A stretch of DNA of 64,000 bases from Ascaphus truei. Lineage: Eukaryota > Chordata > Amphibia > Anura > Ascaphidae. A model generated the notes under the pieces. It had not been told where the DNA came from and made no database searches. It worked only from the letters and a program-made list of their open reading frames with translations. Below are positions 10,425 through 23,741 of this stretch, piece after piece; position 1 is the stretch's first letter, and the number at the start of each line of letters is the position of its first letter. The stretch lies in NCBI GenBank assembly GCA_036426205.1, contig CM071569.1, forward strand, positions 787,460-851,459. Direction: 5' to 3'. Position numbers and translations under genes: made by a program.

Positions 10425-11150
10425 CGGGTAAAATCATCATCATCACCATCATCATCTCTCCTCCAGCACCTCCTCCTCATCATATCTCCCCCAGCACCCT
10501 TCATCATCATCATCCTCATATCTCCCACAGAACCCTCACTATCAACCTTTGCGATACTCCCCATCTATCTCTCATACCTCCATCTCTCCCCCTCACCCAC
10601 ACACCTAATACTCTCTCTCCACACCACACACATCCCACCCCCTTTGCATCTCACATCCCTCTCCCCCCTTGCACCTCACATCCCTCTCCCCCCTTGCACC
10701 TCACATTACTCTCCCCCCTTGCACCTCACATCACTCTCCCCCCTTGCACACTCACATCCATCACTCTCATCTCCCCCATGCAATCTCCAATGACCCCCCC
10801 ATGCTCTCCAATGACCCCCCATCACCTCCAATGAACCCCCTTGACCTCCCATCACCCCCCTTGCACCTCCATCACCCCCCTTGCACTCGCCATCACCCCC
10901 CCTTGTCACACTCCCCACCCCCGCCACCTCCCATCACCCCTGCAACTACCCATCACCCACCCCCATCGACCCCCCTGCAAACTCCCATCACGCCCCTGTA
11001 TCCTTCCATCCCCTCCCAATCAACCCCCCTGCACCCCCATACACCCTGCACCTCTGCAACCCGCATCCCATCACACCCTCCCCCCTGCACCTCCCATCAC
11101 CCCCCCCCTGCCACCTCACCCTCTCCCCCCCACGCACCTCCATCACCCCC
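10425..11150. repeat. C-rich minisatellite (about 24-bp unit)
   Basis: Degenerate units of CCCCTTGCACCTCACATCAC type, cleanest at 10650-10745 and then drifting to CCCCTTGCACCTCCATCACC. Long Pro/His/Ser-rich frames on both strands are artefacts. It follows the LINE fragment directly. Confidence 0.9.
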
Positions 11151-11439
11151 CACAGGGCCGCCAACAGAAATATGGGGCCGGGACAAATGAAAGGAGCATG
11201 ATCACCCCCTCGCCGCGAACCCATGAGCGCACTCTACCAACGAAAATATTCTTGTAGCGCACGACACTTTCTTAACTGGTTTTCTCTTATTGTACAGAGA
11301 AAAAACACTACAAATGCAACCGTTTATTTTATATTTTCAACCAAAGACATGTGACTGCCTGTCTGGGTGAGTGGGTGTGGGTGTGGCGGGCGGAGCGAGC
11401 GGCGCGGGCGAGGCACCGGGCAACAGACCGACATGACCT

Positions 11440-14400
11440 GGGCGGGCTGGAGAGATAGTGACTGGGCTGGCGGGCGAAGAGGTTACCGGAGTGCGTGCGG
11501 GAGAGAGAGTTACCGGGGCGGGCTGGGGTTCTTTTTCTTCTTTTTTCTTATTTTCTCTTCTTCATTCGCTGCCGTTGTTTTTGGTCTCGATCGCCGTCTT
11601 TCCTTTTCTGTTCCCGGTGCGCGCTCGCGAATTGACGGGGTCGGTCGTTATATAGCTAGAGTTGTCCCGTAGCGGTGCGGTCTCATCTATAGACTTTTTG
11701 GATACGGACTTGTTCCTGGGCTGCACGGAAGAGAGAGTGACGTGGTGGCGGGCGGGAAGAAGTGCCTGGGTCGGGCGTGAGAATAGAGTAGTGACTGGCG
11801 TAGGGAGATGACTGGGCTTGGAGAGAAGAGTTGACTGGCGATAGAGAGGAGAGTGCTGGTCTATATAGAGAGCGCATGACATGCTACGAGACAGAGAGTT
11901 ACCTGGTGTAGATAGATAAATTGAACTGTCAATGTAAGATAAGTGACTGGTCAAGAGAGAGGAAAGTTAGTGGGCAAAGTATAGAAAAAGTGACTGGGCA
12001 AGAGAGGAGAACGTGACTGGGTGCGTAGAGATGAGAGAGTGACTGGTCGTGATTAGAGTGAACTGTGCGGGGAGAGATATTGACTGGGGCTTTGAGCGAT
12101 AGAGTGACTGGCGTGGAGAGATGTGCCTTGCGGGAGAGAGAGAGTGACTGTGCGGGTGAGAGAGAGATTGACTGGCGGGAGTATATGAGAGAGTACTGGT
12201 GGCGTGTGCGAGAGAGAGAGTGACGGGCGGGAGAGAGAGGAGAGTGACTGGGGGCGGGAAAAGAGAGATAGTGACTGGTGCGGTATGTAGAGTGACTGGG
12301 CGGGGATGCGGAGTGACTGGGCGGGAGAGGATAAGAGTGACTGGGGCTGAGAATAGGATTGCCTGTCGGGAGAGAGATGACTTGGGCGGGAGAGAGAGAG
12401 TGACTGGGCGGGAGAGAGAGTGACTGGGCGGGCGGGAGAGATAGAGTGACTGGGCGGGAGAGAGAGAGAGTGACTGGCTCTGGAGATAGATATACTGGGC
12501 GGGAGAGAGAGTGACGGGCGGGAGAGAGCGAAGTGTACTGGCGGAGAGAGAGCTGCTGGTCTGATCGTGAGAATAGAGTGACTGGCGCGGGGAGAGAGAG
12601 AGTTGCTGGCGGGAGAGGAGAGGTGTACTGCCGGAGATAGAAGAGTGACTGGGCGGGCATGAGAGAGCATAAGAAGAGTGACACGGGAGAGAGAGAGTGA
12701 CTGGGCGGGAGAGAGAGAGTGACTGGGCGGGAGAGAGAGAGTGACTGGGCGGGAGAGAGATAGTGACTGGGCGAGAGAGAGAGCATGACTGGTCGAGATA
12801 GAAAGTGACTGGGCGGAGAGAGAAAGTGACTGGGCGGGAGAGAGAGAGTGACTGGGCGGGAGAGAGAGAGAGTGACGGCAGAGAGAGAGTGACTGGGCGA
12901 GAGAGAGACTAGGTTACGGTCGAGAGAGAGAGTGCGTTGGGCGATAGAGAGGAGAGTGACTGTGGCGGGGATATAGAGTACGGGGGCGTGAGAAGAGATT
13001 TGACTGGGCGGAGAAGAGTACTGGGCGGGAGGGAGGTGACTGGGCGTCGTGGGAGAGGAGAGTGACGGGGGGCGAGAGAGAGAGTGACCTGTGGCGGGGG
13101 GAGATATGAGAGAGTGACGGGCGGAATAGAAGAGATTGCCTGGGGGGCGGGAGATAGAGATTTGGACCTGGGCGGAGGAGAGAGATTGACTGCGTGAGAG
13201 AGCTATTTACTGGGGCGGGAGGAGAGAGTGTACTGGTGGGCTGGAGAGATGAAGTGACTGTGCGGTAGAGAGTGACTTGGGCGGGAGAGGAGAGTGACTG
13301 GGCGTGAGAAGAGTGACTGGCGGGAGAGAGGGTGCTGGGCTGTAGATAGAGTATGTGACTGGGCGGGAGAGAGAGAGAGAGTGACTGGGCGGGAGAAAGA
13401 AGAGTGACTTGGCGGGAGAGAGAGAGAGTACTGGGCGGGAGAGAGAGAGAGTGACTGGGCGGGAGAGAGAGAGTGACTGGGCCTTGGTGGGGTTTGGCGT
13501 TAGAGAGAGAGATTTACTGGGCTGGATGGAGCTAGAGTGACTGTGGGCGGGAGGCAAGATATAGTGACTGGGTCGGGAGGAAGAGAGAGTGACTGGGCGG
13601 GAGAGAGAGAGAGTGACTGGGCGGGAGAGAGAGAGTGACTGGGCGTGAGAGAGAGAGAGAGAGTGAGAGAGAGTGACTGGGCGGGAGAGAGAGAGAGTGA
13701 CTAGGCGAGAGAGAGAGAGAGTGACTGGGCGGGAGAGAGCGAGAGAGGCGGGAGAGTAGAGGACTGGCGGGGAGAGATAGTATTTACTGGGGCTGCGGGG
13801 AGAGGTGACTTGGGGCGGAGAGAGAGAAGAGTGACTGGGCAGAGATAGAGAGAGATTGACTGGGGCGGGATAAGAGATGAGTGACTGAGTGGGAAGAGAG
13901 AGTGCTGGGCGGAGAGTGAGAGAGTGATTTGGTTTCAGGTGAGAGAGAGAGTGATTGGGTCGGGTGGAGAGATTTACTGGTTCGGGGAGTAGAGAGAGAG
14001 AGTGACTGGGCGGGAGAGAGAGACAGGCGGTAGATGAGAATTGACTGTGCGGGAGAGAGACCGAGCGGGGAGAAGATAGTGACTGGGCTGGTATAGAAGA
14101 GAGACAGTGATGAGAGAGAGATTTTGATTGGCTGGAGAAGAGGCGTGACTGGGCCGGAAGAGAATAGAGAGTGACTGGGCGGGAGAAGAGTAACTGGGCT
14201 GGGCGGAGAGGAGTGACTGTTCGGGGGAGAGATATATTGACTGAGCTGGCGGTAGAGGAGAGAGAGTGACTGAGCCGTGGATAGATAGAGAAGTTACTGG
14301 GCGTGAGAGAGAGTGACGGGCGGTAGAGAGTAGAGAGTGCTGGGCGGGAGAGAGAGTGAACTGGGTGCGGTAAGATACTGATATAGTGACTGGGCTGGAG

Positions 14401-14985
14401 AGAGAGGAGACAGGAGCGGAAGAGAGATAGAGACAGGGCGATAGAGAGAGAGACAGGGCGGGATAGATAGATTTACTGGGCGGAGAGAGAGAGTGACTGG
14501 GCGAAGAGAGAGAGTTACTGGCGAAGAGAGAGAAGTGTCACTTGGTTTCGGTGAGATAGAGTGACTTGGGCGGGGGAGGAGAGAAGAGTGATTGTGGCGG
14601 TGAGAGAGAAGATTGACTTGTCGAGAGATGAGAGATAGAGTATCTGGGCTTGAGAATAGAGATTGACTTGGCGGGAGCGAGAGAGTAGCTGGGCTGGAGA
14701 GTAGAGAGTACTGTGCGGGGGAATAGAGCGAGTGACTGTGGGCGGGTATAAGAGAAGACTGGCGGGAATAGAGGTTACTTTGCAGGGGGCATAGAATAGA
14801 GAGGATTGACTGGGCGGGAGAAGAGAGAGGAGAGACATGGCGTGAGAAGGTAGAGGTTACTGTTTCGTTAGATAGAGTGACTCGGGCGTTGAGAGAGAGG
14901 AGATTGACTGGGGCTAATCTGAGAGAGAGTAACTTGGGCGGGAGAGAGGATATAGTGACGTGGGCTGGTTCAGTAGAGAGTACTA
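11440..14985. repeat. Satellite A: 20-bp GAGAGAGAGTGACTGGGCGG array
   Basis: About 3.5 kb of tandem GAGAGAGAGTGACTGGGCGG. The unit is well kept at 12690-12900, 13370-13480 and 13580-13735, and elsewhere heavily disturbed by single-base insertions and deletions. The irregularity within otherwise identical units looks more like sequencing noise than age. No gene is inside; long Ser/Leu/Pro-rich minus-strand frames are repeat artefacts. Confidence 0.93.
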
Positions 14986-16689
14986 TTGCTTTCAGTATAG
15001 CGACATGAGTACTTTGCTGTATCTAGATAGTAGAGGTCCGCTCTGGGGTGTACGGGGGTGTGGGATACCTAATATGCGTAGTACTGAGCCCTGAGGGTCT
15101 GTGTGGCGGGGAGAGCTGGATGCATGATCCCGATGCCAGTAGTCTCAGTTCCTGGTACTTGAGCACCTAGTCGGTGTGGCGGTCGATTGCGACTATCCTA
15201 TTTGGCGTTGAGCGTCTTGTCGCGATCGAGTAATGACTGTCGGTGGAGAAGTGACTGTGCGGGGGATCGGAGATAGTGCGAGACCTGGCGGTGGCTTATG
15301 AGATAGTCAGAAGTAGTTTCACCAGGAGCCGAAAGGAAATGGATACGAAGGATAGGGTTCAAGAGAGAATATTAGTCTGGTGGATTGCTGATCTAGCTCT
15401 TGGCGTATTACGGAGCGGTCGTTGGGCAGCTCGCAGCGTTGACATTGGGCGGGAGGTCGAAGAGGAGTCGACGGAAGACGTTTCCGGGTCTGGAGGCGTC
15501 CCAGTGATTGGATGGTACGCTGGTGCGGTGCTCTCCCGTCGTGTGGGATCCCTGCCACACAGAGTATATATTTCATCTGCTCTCTTCCTGCTACTTCCTT
15601 CTTCTACTGACTCCTTTCTCTCTTTTTCCCTCTTCCCTCCTCTATTCTGTATAGAGATGGGTCGTAGTAACCTATTGCTTGATGATAGAGATGTCTATAC
15701 CTTTCTGTATATAGATAGTTTGAGACCTTAGGGACGGGGTAAGAGGGTGTGGCAGGCTGGAGATCTAAGGGATGGATTCATATTTGGAGTCGAAGCAGGT
15801 CAGGATGAATGATGATGTGTTCGATATCACCTTGGTTTTTGACTTAAAGGGAAGAAATCCCCCCCGCTCCCTTCTTGTGCTACCTCTGCAGCCCGGACGC
15901 TTTCGCGCATCCTTTGCTTCCCCCTATTTATCCTCACACTAGTAGGTCTCTATTCTTCACGTTTGCCCTGGTTCGACGCGCCGCGATACTTCGTCACGTG
16001 ATCTGCTCCTTGCTATAATCTTATGGCTGCCCGGAGTCTGCTACACCCATCCGATCAGACTTACCTTCACGTTTATTTCGGGCATTATGTCCCACATTCC
16101 CAATCCCCCACTATAAACGTCTGGAGCCCCACGCATCGGATTCGCGCACCGACGCCGCCACCTCCACATGATAAGGGATGATACTACATACCTTTCCTCA
16201 ACCCGTAACGGAACGATTGGCCATTAACGGGCGTTGGCCTCCAGGGGGGTTTGGTAGTGCGGGGGCCTGGCCGAAACCCCATGACCCTGTGACTACGCGG
16301 GCGAATGGCACAACCCAGTCGAGTAAGATCCGACCCCTACCTCATAATCGATGTATAGCGGACGAAGCGAGGGCACCGATTGGCCTGCGGGGCAGAGGCA
16401 AAACAGAGAGAGGGGGAGAGGAAAAGTCGCTACTAGATAGATGGGAAAGACAGTAGACACGGGGGTCCGACGGGTCAAAACAGCAGCGCCAGCAAAATCT
16501 GGGGCGCAACCCGAATTCCGACTGCGACTACCGGGGTCTTCCAAGAATTCACTGTCAACCTGTCTCCCAGTCACTTTCACCATCGCCCATTCACTGTCAC
16601 CAAACCACAAGATAAGTGTCTGGGGAAGGGAAAAATGCGCAACTATTGGGTGGAAGGACGGACAGGGGAAGCTACATGGGGCGAAACTT
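14986..16689. other. Non-repetitive spacer between two satellites
   Basis: About 1.7 kb between satellites A and B with no recognised gene or repeat. It has an open frame at 15276-15731 without recognisable domains and shows base composition shifts. It may be low-quality consensus or a diverged flank. Confidence 0.4.
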
Positions 16690-18236
16690 CACTCCCCTAG
16701 ATGGAAAATAAGCGTCACCTGTTACACCAGAGTCGCCGCAGTCACTGTCACTGCGCCCATTCACTGTCAACACCGTGTCTGCCAGTTCACGACACCATCG
16801 CCCGTCACCTGTCACCCATCCCCCTAGTCAACCGCAACCGTCACCAGTCACCATACAACCCGTCTCCGCCCATCACTGTCAACGTCGCCGCAGTCACGTG
16901 TCGCCCGTTGCCCGTCACGTCCCGTCACGCGCCAGTACACTGTCACCGCCCCCAGCACAGTCATCGTCACAGCATGGCCCACAGTCACCGAGTCACTGTC
17001 CACCGTGCCAGTCACGTGTCACCGTCCCAGCCTCCCAGCACTGTCCCTGTCACCGTGCGCCCCAGCACTGTCACTGTCACCGTCGCCAACAGTACATCGT
17101 TCACCTGTCACCTCGCCCCAGCTCACTGTCACCGCGTCGCCCAGTTCACTGTCCACCATCGTCCAGTAACTATCACCTGTCCCACCGGCGCCCAGGGGGT
17201 CACGGTCACAACCGTCTCCCTCTTCACTGTCACCCCGAAGTTAAGCAAGAGTCCACTAGAGCGACATCCTTCACTGTTCACTATCGCCCCCAGTCCTTCC
17301 CCCGTCAACCTTCGCCCAATCACTTTCACCGAAATAGCCACCATTCGCCCAGCGTCCCTTTCCCAAGACTCCCAGGGGTTCGCTCCGATGGTCCTGGTCA
17401 CCTAGAGGTAACCGTCGCCCATCACGTCACGCGCGCCCAGTCACTGTCACCGTCACCGTCGCCCAGTCACTGTCACCGTCGCCCAAGTCTTGTCCACCTC
17501 CACCCAGTCAAACCGTCGCCCTCCCACCGTCGGCCCTGTGACGCTTTCACCCCGTCGCCCAGATCACTGTCACCGTCGCCCAGTCAAACCGTCACCCAGT
17601 CACATGTCACCGTTCGCCTCCTGTCACTGTACACCGTGCGGCCACATAGTCACCGTCACCCGGTCCACGTCATCACAACCGTCTCCCAGTCACCGTCAAA
17701 ACCCTGTCCGCCACAGTCACCGTCACAACAGTCACTGTCCCTGGCTCCCATTCACTGTCACCCAGTCACTGTCCCCTTCACCCCCCAGTCACCGTCACCC
17801 AGTTCACTGTCACCTCCGCCCAGTCACCGTCACCGTCCGCCCAGGTCATGTCACCGTCGCCGCATCCACTGCAGCCCAGTCAACTTTCACCGTGCGCCCG
17901 ATCTCACTGTCAGACGTCGCCCAGTCACACCGTCACCCATCACTGTCCACTGTCCACCGTCGCCGCATCACTGTCAATCACCTAGGTCGCCTCATAGTCC
18001 CACCGTCACCCAGTCACTGTCACTTTCACCTTCTCCCAGTCCACTTCAAAAAAAAGCGACGTCACCCCGTTCCCTGTGACATGACTGGCCGACGTTTGAC
18101 AGTTTGAGGTTGGACTTGGCGCCGGTGACGAGTGACGTGACTAGGTGGGAACCGGTGACAGTACTTGGCGAGCGGTGACTTTGGGCTACAGTGACTGTTG
18201 ACTGGTCGGACGGTGACTGCGACTGGTCCTTGGCGT
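16690..18236. repeat. Satellite B: about 20-bp CGCCCAGTCACTGTCACCGT array with terminal inversion
   Basis: About 1.4 kb of degenerate CGCCCAGTCACTGTCACCGT units. It shares the core CGCCCAGTCACT with the reverse complement of satellite A. At about 18050-18080 the orientation flips and units read as GGTGACNGTGACTGG until 18236. The 400-residue open frame here is an artefact of a 20-bp period lacking stops. Confidence 0.88.
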
Positions 18237-19554
18237 AATACATGTAGAAAGCATTATTAGGTCACCTTGCAGATAATTACAGGTAGTGCCGACTGAAATA
18301 CAAACGGAGCAAGATATCTCCTATAGCCAATGAGCTTAAAAATGATAAGACAGTCTGTTCTAGACAGTAGGAGTTTCGTTTATTAACCAGTGCCGACGTC
18401 AGGTGAAAACCCGTGTCAGGTATTAGTGGCCAACGCGGTATAGGAGCACATTTACTGGTCTAAGCTTGAGCCGAACACTCGGTGGGTGTGTTTTTGTAGA
18501 GAGGGGTCTGTGTGTGTGTTTATTGGAGGGGGGTGTGTAGGTGTGTGTGGTGTGTTTTGGGGTCTGTTGTGTGGGTTATTGGCTGGTGTGTGTGTGTGGT
18601 CGTTCTCGTGGTGTGTGTTCTCCGGGTCTGTCTTGTGTGTTCTATGGCCGGGGGGTGAGTGTTCTCGGTGGTGTGTTGTGTTCTACGGGTGTGCTGTTAT
18701 AGGGGTGTGTGTTGTTTCTCACACGGAGGGGGGTGTCTCTACCTGTCACTCACTTGCTAGCCGCTGGATACCGGGACCACCCTCTATCCCCTACGTACAG
18801 GCATCCAGCCCCGGCGCAGGTTTAGACCCATTCCTCTCGCATCCCCGTCCGGTCCCATACTAGCGCTTACCCTGGAGCAGGGGTGACCGCCCCTGCGTTT
18901 AAGGGGGTCCAGAACCAGGGCAGCGCCCACCGCTCTGTGCGGGATCTCCGGGTACGTTCCGGGGGAGCGCACGCACATGTTCCTGTTATGCTGGGTATAC
19001 ATGGGGTGGGCGTGCACGACTGTGGGGGGGGGAGGGACAGTCACTGTGAGAGGGGAGGGGTGAGTATACTTCATTCTTTTTCTTCACTTGTTTCTTTACC
19101 CATTTTTCTGTTCGTCCTCAGTTGTACTTGTCTTTTCCCCCGTTGACCCCTGTTCTTTCCTGCTTTACCCATGCTCCCGCCCTGTTCCCTTTTGGCCTAT
19201 TCCTTCACACTGCCCCTTGCCCTGTGTAGTAGGAAGTGAGCGCTAACTGAGCCCCCCCTACATAAAACGGCATCACTCTGTGAGGACCAGTCATATACTC
19301 AGATACCATGTGTAACAAAGTTGACAGAAATCATGGCCAGAAGGGGGAGTGTCGCGACAATGCAACTCCACCTGGTTATCCGCACTGTCAACAGTTGCAG
19401 AGGTGGCTACGTGTATAGAACAGATACATCAGTGCAGGAGTAGCTAATAGCAAAGATTTGAGGAAAATAAAAACGTCTCAATGGCCCCCCCCATGGTGGT
19501 ATAGATAGGATCATGCGTATTCAAATCAATCTGATCAGGAACAATAGTCAATAT
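18237..19554. other. Mixed non-coding DNA with GT-rich tract
   Basis: Holds a degenerate GTGTGTG-rich tract at 18486-18730 and otherwise unique-looking sequence. No exon of either host gene was identified. Confidence 0.45.
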
Positions 19555-19815
19555 ACACTCATAAAGCTTGGCCCCCTGCAACGCACTACGAACTATCCCT
19601 CCCCTACTTTGTACTTTTCTTCTGTACGTTCTCTCTCCTACCTCCAATTAGACTGTAAGCAGCCTTCCCCCTCGATCAGGGTAGCTCCCTCTTTCTTAAT
19701 GTTACTTTATGTCGTTAAGCACTTAGTCCCTTTATGTAGTATTTGGATTTTTTTTATTTATATATTGTCCCCATGGTATTACTTACTGCTGTGACCGCTA
19801 TGTTTACATTCTATA
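19555..19815 (+). mobile_element. L2-like LINE 3' tail fragment
   Basis: Contains ATAAAGCTTGGCCCCC, TGTACGTTCTC, a CCAATTAGA(C)TGTAAGC block and an ACTGCTGTGA-CGCTATGTT end, all in the same order as in 44960-45180. It is non-coding and the internal text is noisy. Confidence 0.7.
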
Positions 19816-20486
19816 GAGGTAAACTCTCATACTAAACTTTGTTTATTTTCTCTCCAATTAACGTATTTTTATCTATTTTTATCCGTGTTTTTATGTTAAC
19901 ACATAGTGCATGTGCGTGTGTGTGTGGTAATGTTAGTGTGTGTATATATAGTAATAGATATATATCTATCTATCTATATAGTATCTTATAATAATATCTC
20001 TATATTATTTATTTATATAATATATATATAGAAGGATGTATGATGCTATTCTAAAAATGGAGAAAGAAATCAAAATCGGGAATAAGAGAGAGAAAGACTG
20101 CAAAGGAAAAGAACGATAAAGGTAGCCAGGTAAAATCAGGAGATAGGCGGGGGACAAAAAAGGCGGATATGATGGAGACGCGTGAAGATATAGGAGACAA
20201 ATGAATGCAAAAATGGCGAATAAAAGATAACGAGAAGAAAAGCGGAGCAATCAACACGGAAAAGAAAGCGACTATCAGGAAACGAGACAAGGGATTAGGG
20301 AATAAGAGTGAAGCAGAGAGAGGAATAACGACGCAGGAAAGGCAGCGACATAAGAAGGAAAATAAAAAGTAAGAAAGGAATAGAGACGCAATAAGACTGC
20401 GAAGAAAATATCAAGAAATAGGCTGTGTTAGTCCATTTGCGTAGTGCAGAATAAATGATTTCTCAGTACTCGGTGATACCCGTTTT

Positions 20487-20626
20487 TTATTTGGACTATA
20501 AAAAATGATGGTCCGAGGACAATCTTTTCGAGAGTATTCCTCTCTTCTTTTCAGGTATTTGCTTGACCGGAAGAGAGAGGAGAACTCTCGAAAGCTTTCT
20601 ATACATACTTTTGTTAGTCCACATAA
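20487..20626. repeat. Imperfect palindrome / foldback repeat
   Basis: Outer arms TTATTTGGACTA (20487-20498) and TAGTCCACATAA (20615-20626) are complementary with one mismatch. Inner arms CTTTTCGAGAGTATTCCTCT (from 20524) and AGAGGAGAACTCTCGAAAG (ending 20594) also pair. A further GTTAGTCCA occurs at about 20428. Probably a small foldback transposon. Confidence 0.6.
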
Positions 20627-20649
20627 AAAAGTACACGAATACTGAAGAA

Positions 20650-22780
20650 CTTATTATTAATCTATATATTTACTGTAGCCTGGAGCTCCCGCAGCTTCCT
20701 TAACCCCCCTCCCCTTGGGCAGCTCGAGCGCGGTGCCGAAGACCCGACGGCTGCTTCCAATGTTTGGGCTGGAGCTGGGAGCAGCGCGGCTTCCCCTCGC
20801 CTGCCCGTTGGCCGGGAGAACTCGATCGGGCCCGTTGCTAACGCTATCGCGTGCCTAAGGTCCCGGCGGCCGCAGAGCAGGCGCCGCCATTTATGGACCG
20901 TCTCGCTCATGCGACAGTTACGCGTATGCGCAGGGAAGCCCCAAGCTATGGATGCTTCGCGCGTAGCATATGGACAGACTTCATGGGAGAAGAAGAAAGC
21001 CCGGAAAGATTGCACACGCGCAGTGGAGGTAAGGAAAGCCTCCGCGAACCCCTAGCCTATCTATGTGAAGTCTCTTGATCATGTGACACGCGCCTCATGA
21101 AGATCTCTGTAATCCCCATGTGACACCAAGGGCCAAGAAGGCTTAGAATGCCTATCAGGCAAAGTGTATACTTTTATGGCTTGATCACTTATTGTTCAGT
21201 TGGAGCTGGGGAGTCTGTGAGGGAAGGAAGGGTGAGAGAGCAGTGCAACTCCTGCCATCGAGTATAAGGTCCCCCCATCCCAATAAGCCCCACTCCCCAA
21301 CCAGGTTAGTGGGTAGGTGTGAGGGACGGCCCCAGATAGGACGCTGCCCTTAGTGCGGTCTGTGTCCTTCTGTCAGATCGACGGTTGCTGTGCAGGGCTG
21401 TGAGCATGACAAGAAGGCTACGTGGCTAGTGTTGCGAGACAAGTGTGCTGTACGCGTTCCAGAAGTTATGCAGTGCGTAGCTGTTAGTGTAGTAGTTTAG
21501 GGTTCCAGTTTGCTGTTTGCAGTGTGCATGTTGACGCTGCGGTTGTATTCTGAGTGCAGTGTGTGTAGCATGCGTTTGTTGTTACTGTCTGCCGGCTCGA
21601 CTGAGAGCTGTGTTGTCGGCTGCAGGAGCCTCGTGAGAAAGTGAGTTAAAGGAGCTAGTTTTCAGTGTGTGTATATCACCACTCCAGTTGCACGTGGTGA
21701 GCTGCCAAGTCTGGGATCAACAGAATTACAGGGAGATTTTTCTGCGTGCAGGGACTAGGTAGAGGTTCCCGCGCCCAGGGCCCAGTTAGTCCCCTATGAC
21801 CCAGGAGGAAGGCTGTATGGTATAGGGTTGGCCTTAGACAGGACTTTCCTTCACCCTATTCAAGCAGCAAGAGGGTTGCTGTCTGACAGCGTGTATCAAG
21901 ACTGTGTTTAAAGAAGCACTCCGGCTGGAGATTCCTTTCCTGTGGATGACAGTAGTGTGGTCAACCCACTCCTGCAGAGACAGCCGCAGCACGCCGTGGA
22001 TCACTTTGCGGTGCTGCTGAGTTCCAAGGATTTTCCTGACCGGACTGGTCGGGAGGTAGTATATAAATATTAAGTGCACCACCGGGCCCCAAACACCGGG
22101 AAGCGCTATCCCTCACACTCACACTTGTCTTAATTGTGGGGACACTCAAGAGACTGCGGTGAAGTTTTAGATGGTCTGATCTTATTATGTTTGTTCTATG
22201 TCGTTGCATTCTGACACTGTTCTTGTATAATTGTTTTGTATGTTATGCAAAGAGGTGTTATTGTTAGTCACGGTTATTGCTCAGTAATACTGTTTTTCCA
22301 AACTGTGTGAATTTACTGATGGTTGTTTCTGGTGAGGGCACACTCTCCACCCCGTTGAGATCCCTCATCAGTGGAGCGCTCGGCACGAGGTAATACAAAC
22401 CCGGTTTTCCCTTGGCGGAAAGCTCAGCTCTCCTGGTTCCAAACAGGTATACACCACACTGATAAATTCAGACACACCTACCCACCCTCAATGCTCACTT
22501 AAGGTGGGGGAAAGAGGGCTACATATTATATACTGAGTTAAGTTATGGTGAGTAAAAAAAGTGACAAAACCCTCCACAGCAAGCAAATATCAAATTAAAT
22601 ACAACGTATGCAGTCTGAGCATACGTTGTATTTACATTTGCATATTTGCATATAGATATATAAGACATGCAGGATGATATACAGAATTAAATATTTCATT
22701 TGATATTATGCTTTAACGGGAGGATGTTATTAGTGCACTTTTTTTTTATCCACCATACCCTTATAGTCGTGTGTAGCTAT
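20650..22780. other. No gene seen; CpG-rich start
   Basis: 20690-20960 is CpG-rich with GCGCATGCGC-like and GGCGCC motifs, and resembles CpG-rich stretches near 3400 and 43700. The remainder to 22780 is unique-looking and non-coding. A signal-peptide exon for the nectin-like gene could hide here, but none is supportable. Confidence 0.4.
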
Positions 22781-23200
22781 GATATCTATATTAGTATATA
22801 GGATATCTCGATTAATATATCTTATATTATATATATATAATATATAGATATATATATTATACTACATATACAATATATATATATATATTATTATATATAA
22901 CACATATATATTATCATATATACAATTTATATATTATAATACAATATATTGACACACATATAATATATAATATAGCACTATATTATACACATATATATAT
23001 TATATACACATATATATATATCTAAATATACACATATATATATTTAATATATATACCCAATAAAGTATATATATATTATATATTATATATATAATACACA
23101 CCCACACACACCCACACCCACACACACACCCACCATACACACACCACAAACCCACACACACTACACACACCACACACTTACACAGACACCCCACAGACAC
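22781..23200. repeat. (TA)n-rich and (ACACACCC)n region
   Basis: Degenerate TATATA to about 23090, followed by a CA/CCCACACA tract to about 23200. Simple sequence only. Confidence 0.95.
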
Positions 23201-23504
23201 ACACTTTATTTATAATGGTACTATTCAATGCTCAATATATTTTATATAGTATCTCTTGCTCTCTATCAGCCCTCTGTTGTTATTTTGCTTAACTACACAT
23301 GTAAATACATTTTGAATATATTATATTTTCTTTAATATAGTTTTTACATTTATTAAATATATTTAAAAAAATTATTGCATAAATTGAATAAACATTAGTG
23401 TCTGTTATGTTTTATATATGTAATCCAATATTAATATTAAGGTTATATAATTATGACGTCATTGATTTTACAACATAAATGATCAGGAGACGCCCACTAT
23501 CCCA

Positions 23505-23547
23505 CAATCCGAGGAAGCTCGTTGTTAGAGTGAAACGCGTTGGATTG
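23505..23547 (+). ncRNA. Hammerhead-like motif, core partly lost
   Basis: Arms CAATCC (23505-23510) and GGATTG (23542-23547) pair perfectly. Between them are GAGGAAG, a short CTC/GAG stem II, and TGAAACGCGTT (23531-23541). Compared with the copy at 63931 the first two bases of the CTGANGA box are missing, so it should be inactive. Confidence 0.5.
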
Positions 23548-23741
23548 GTTTTCGCATGCTGCGTTATTCCACGGGGTCCCTCCAGTGTGTACATATGCTC
23601 TCTTCCACCGTTATTGAAACGCATAGTCATCTGGGCCCCTAGTTCCGTCGCTGACGTCAAGCTGCATTGAGTCCGGATCGAGGCTCCCAGTGTCCCTCCG
23701 CACGGACAAGCGGGAGAGTCCGGCTACACAGCGACACAGCT

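Noticed and set aside
10415..11257. Several Pro/His-rich frames
   Set aside because: Encoded by the C-rich minisatellite in all three frames, with no conserved motif.
11929..12786. A 285-residue Ser/Leu/Pro-rich open frame on the minus strand
   Set aside because: Pure product of satellite A repeats; overlapping frames look the same.
15276..15731. A 151-residue open frame in the spacer between satellites
   Set aside because: No recognisable domain, ordinary length for chance in this composition, doubtful base quality.
16775..18079. A 434-residue open frame rich in Ser, His and Pro
   Set aside because: It follows the 20-bp period of satellite B, which lacks stops in several frames. No domains and no splice context.
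20662..21015. CpG-rich region with an open frame as a host promoter or first exon
   Set aside because: No signal peptide, no phase-1 donor suited to the nectin-like IgV exon, and similar CpG-rich text recurs at 3.4 and 43.7 kb, so a repeat is likelier.
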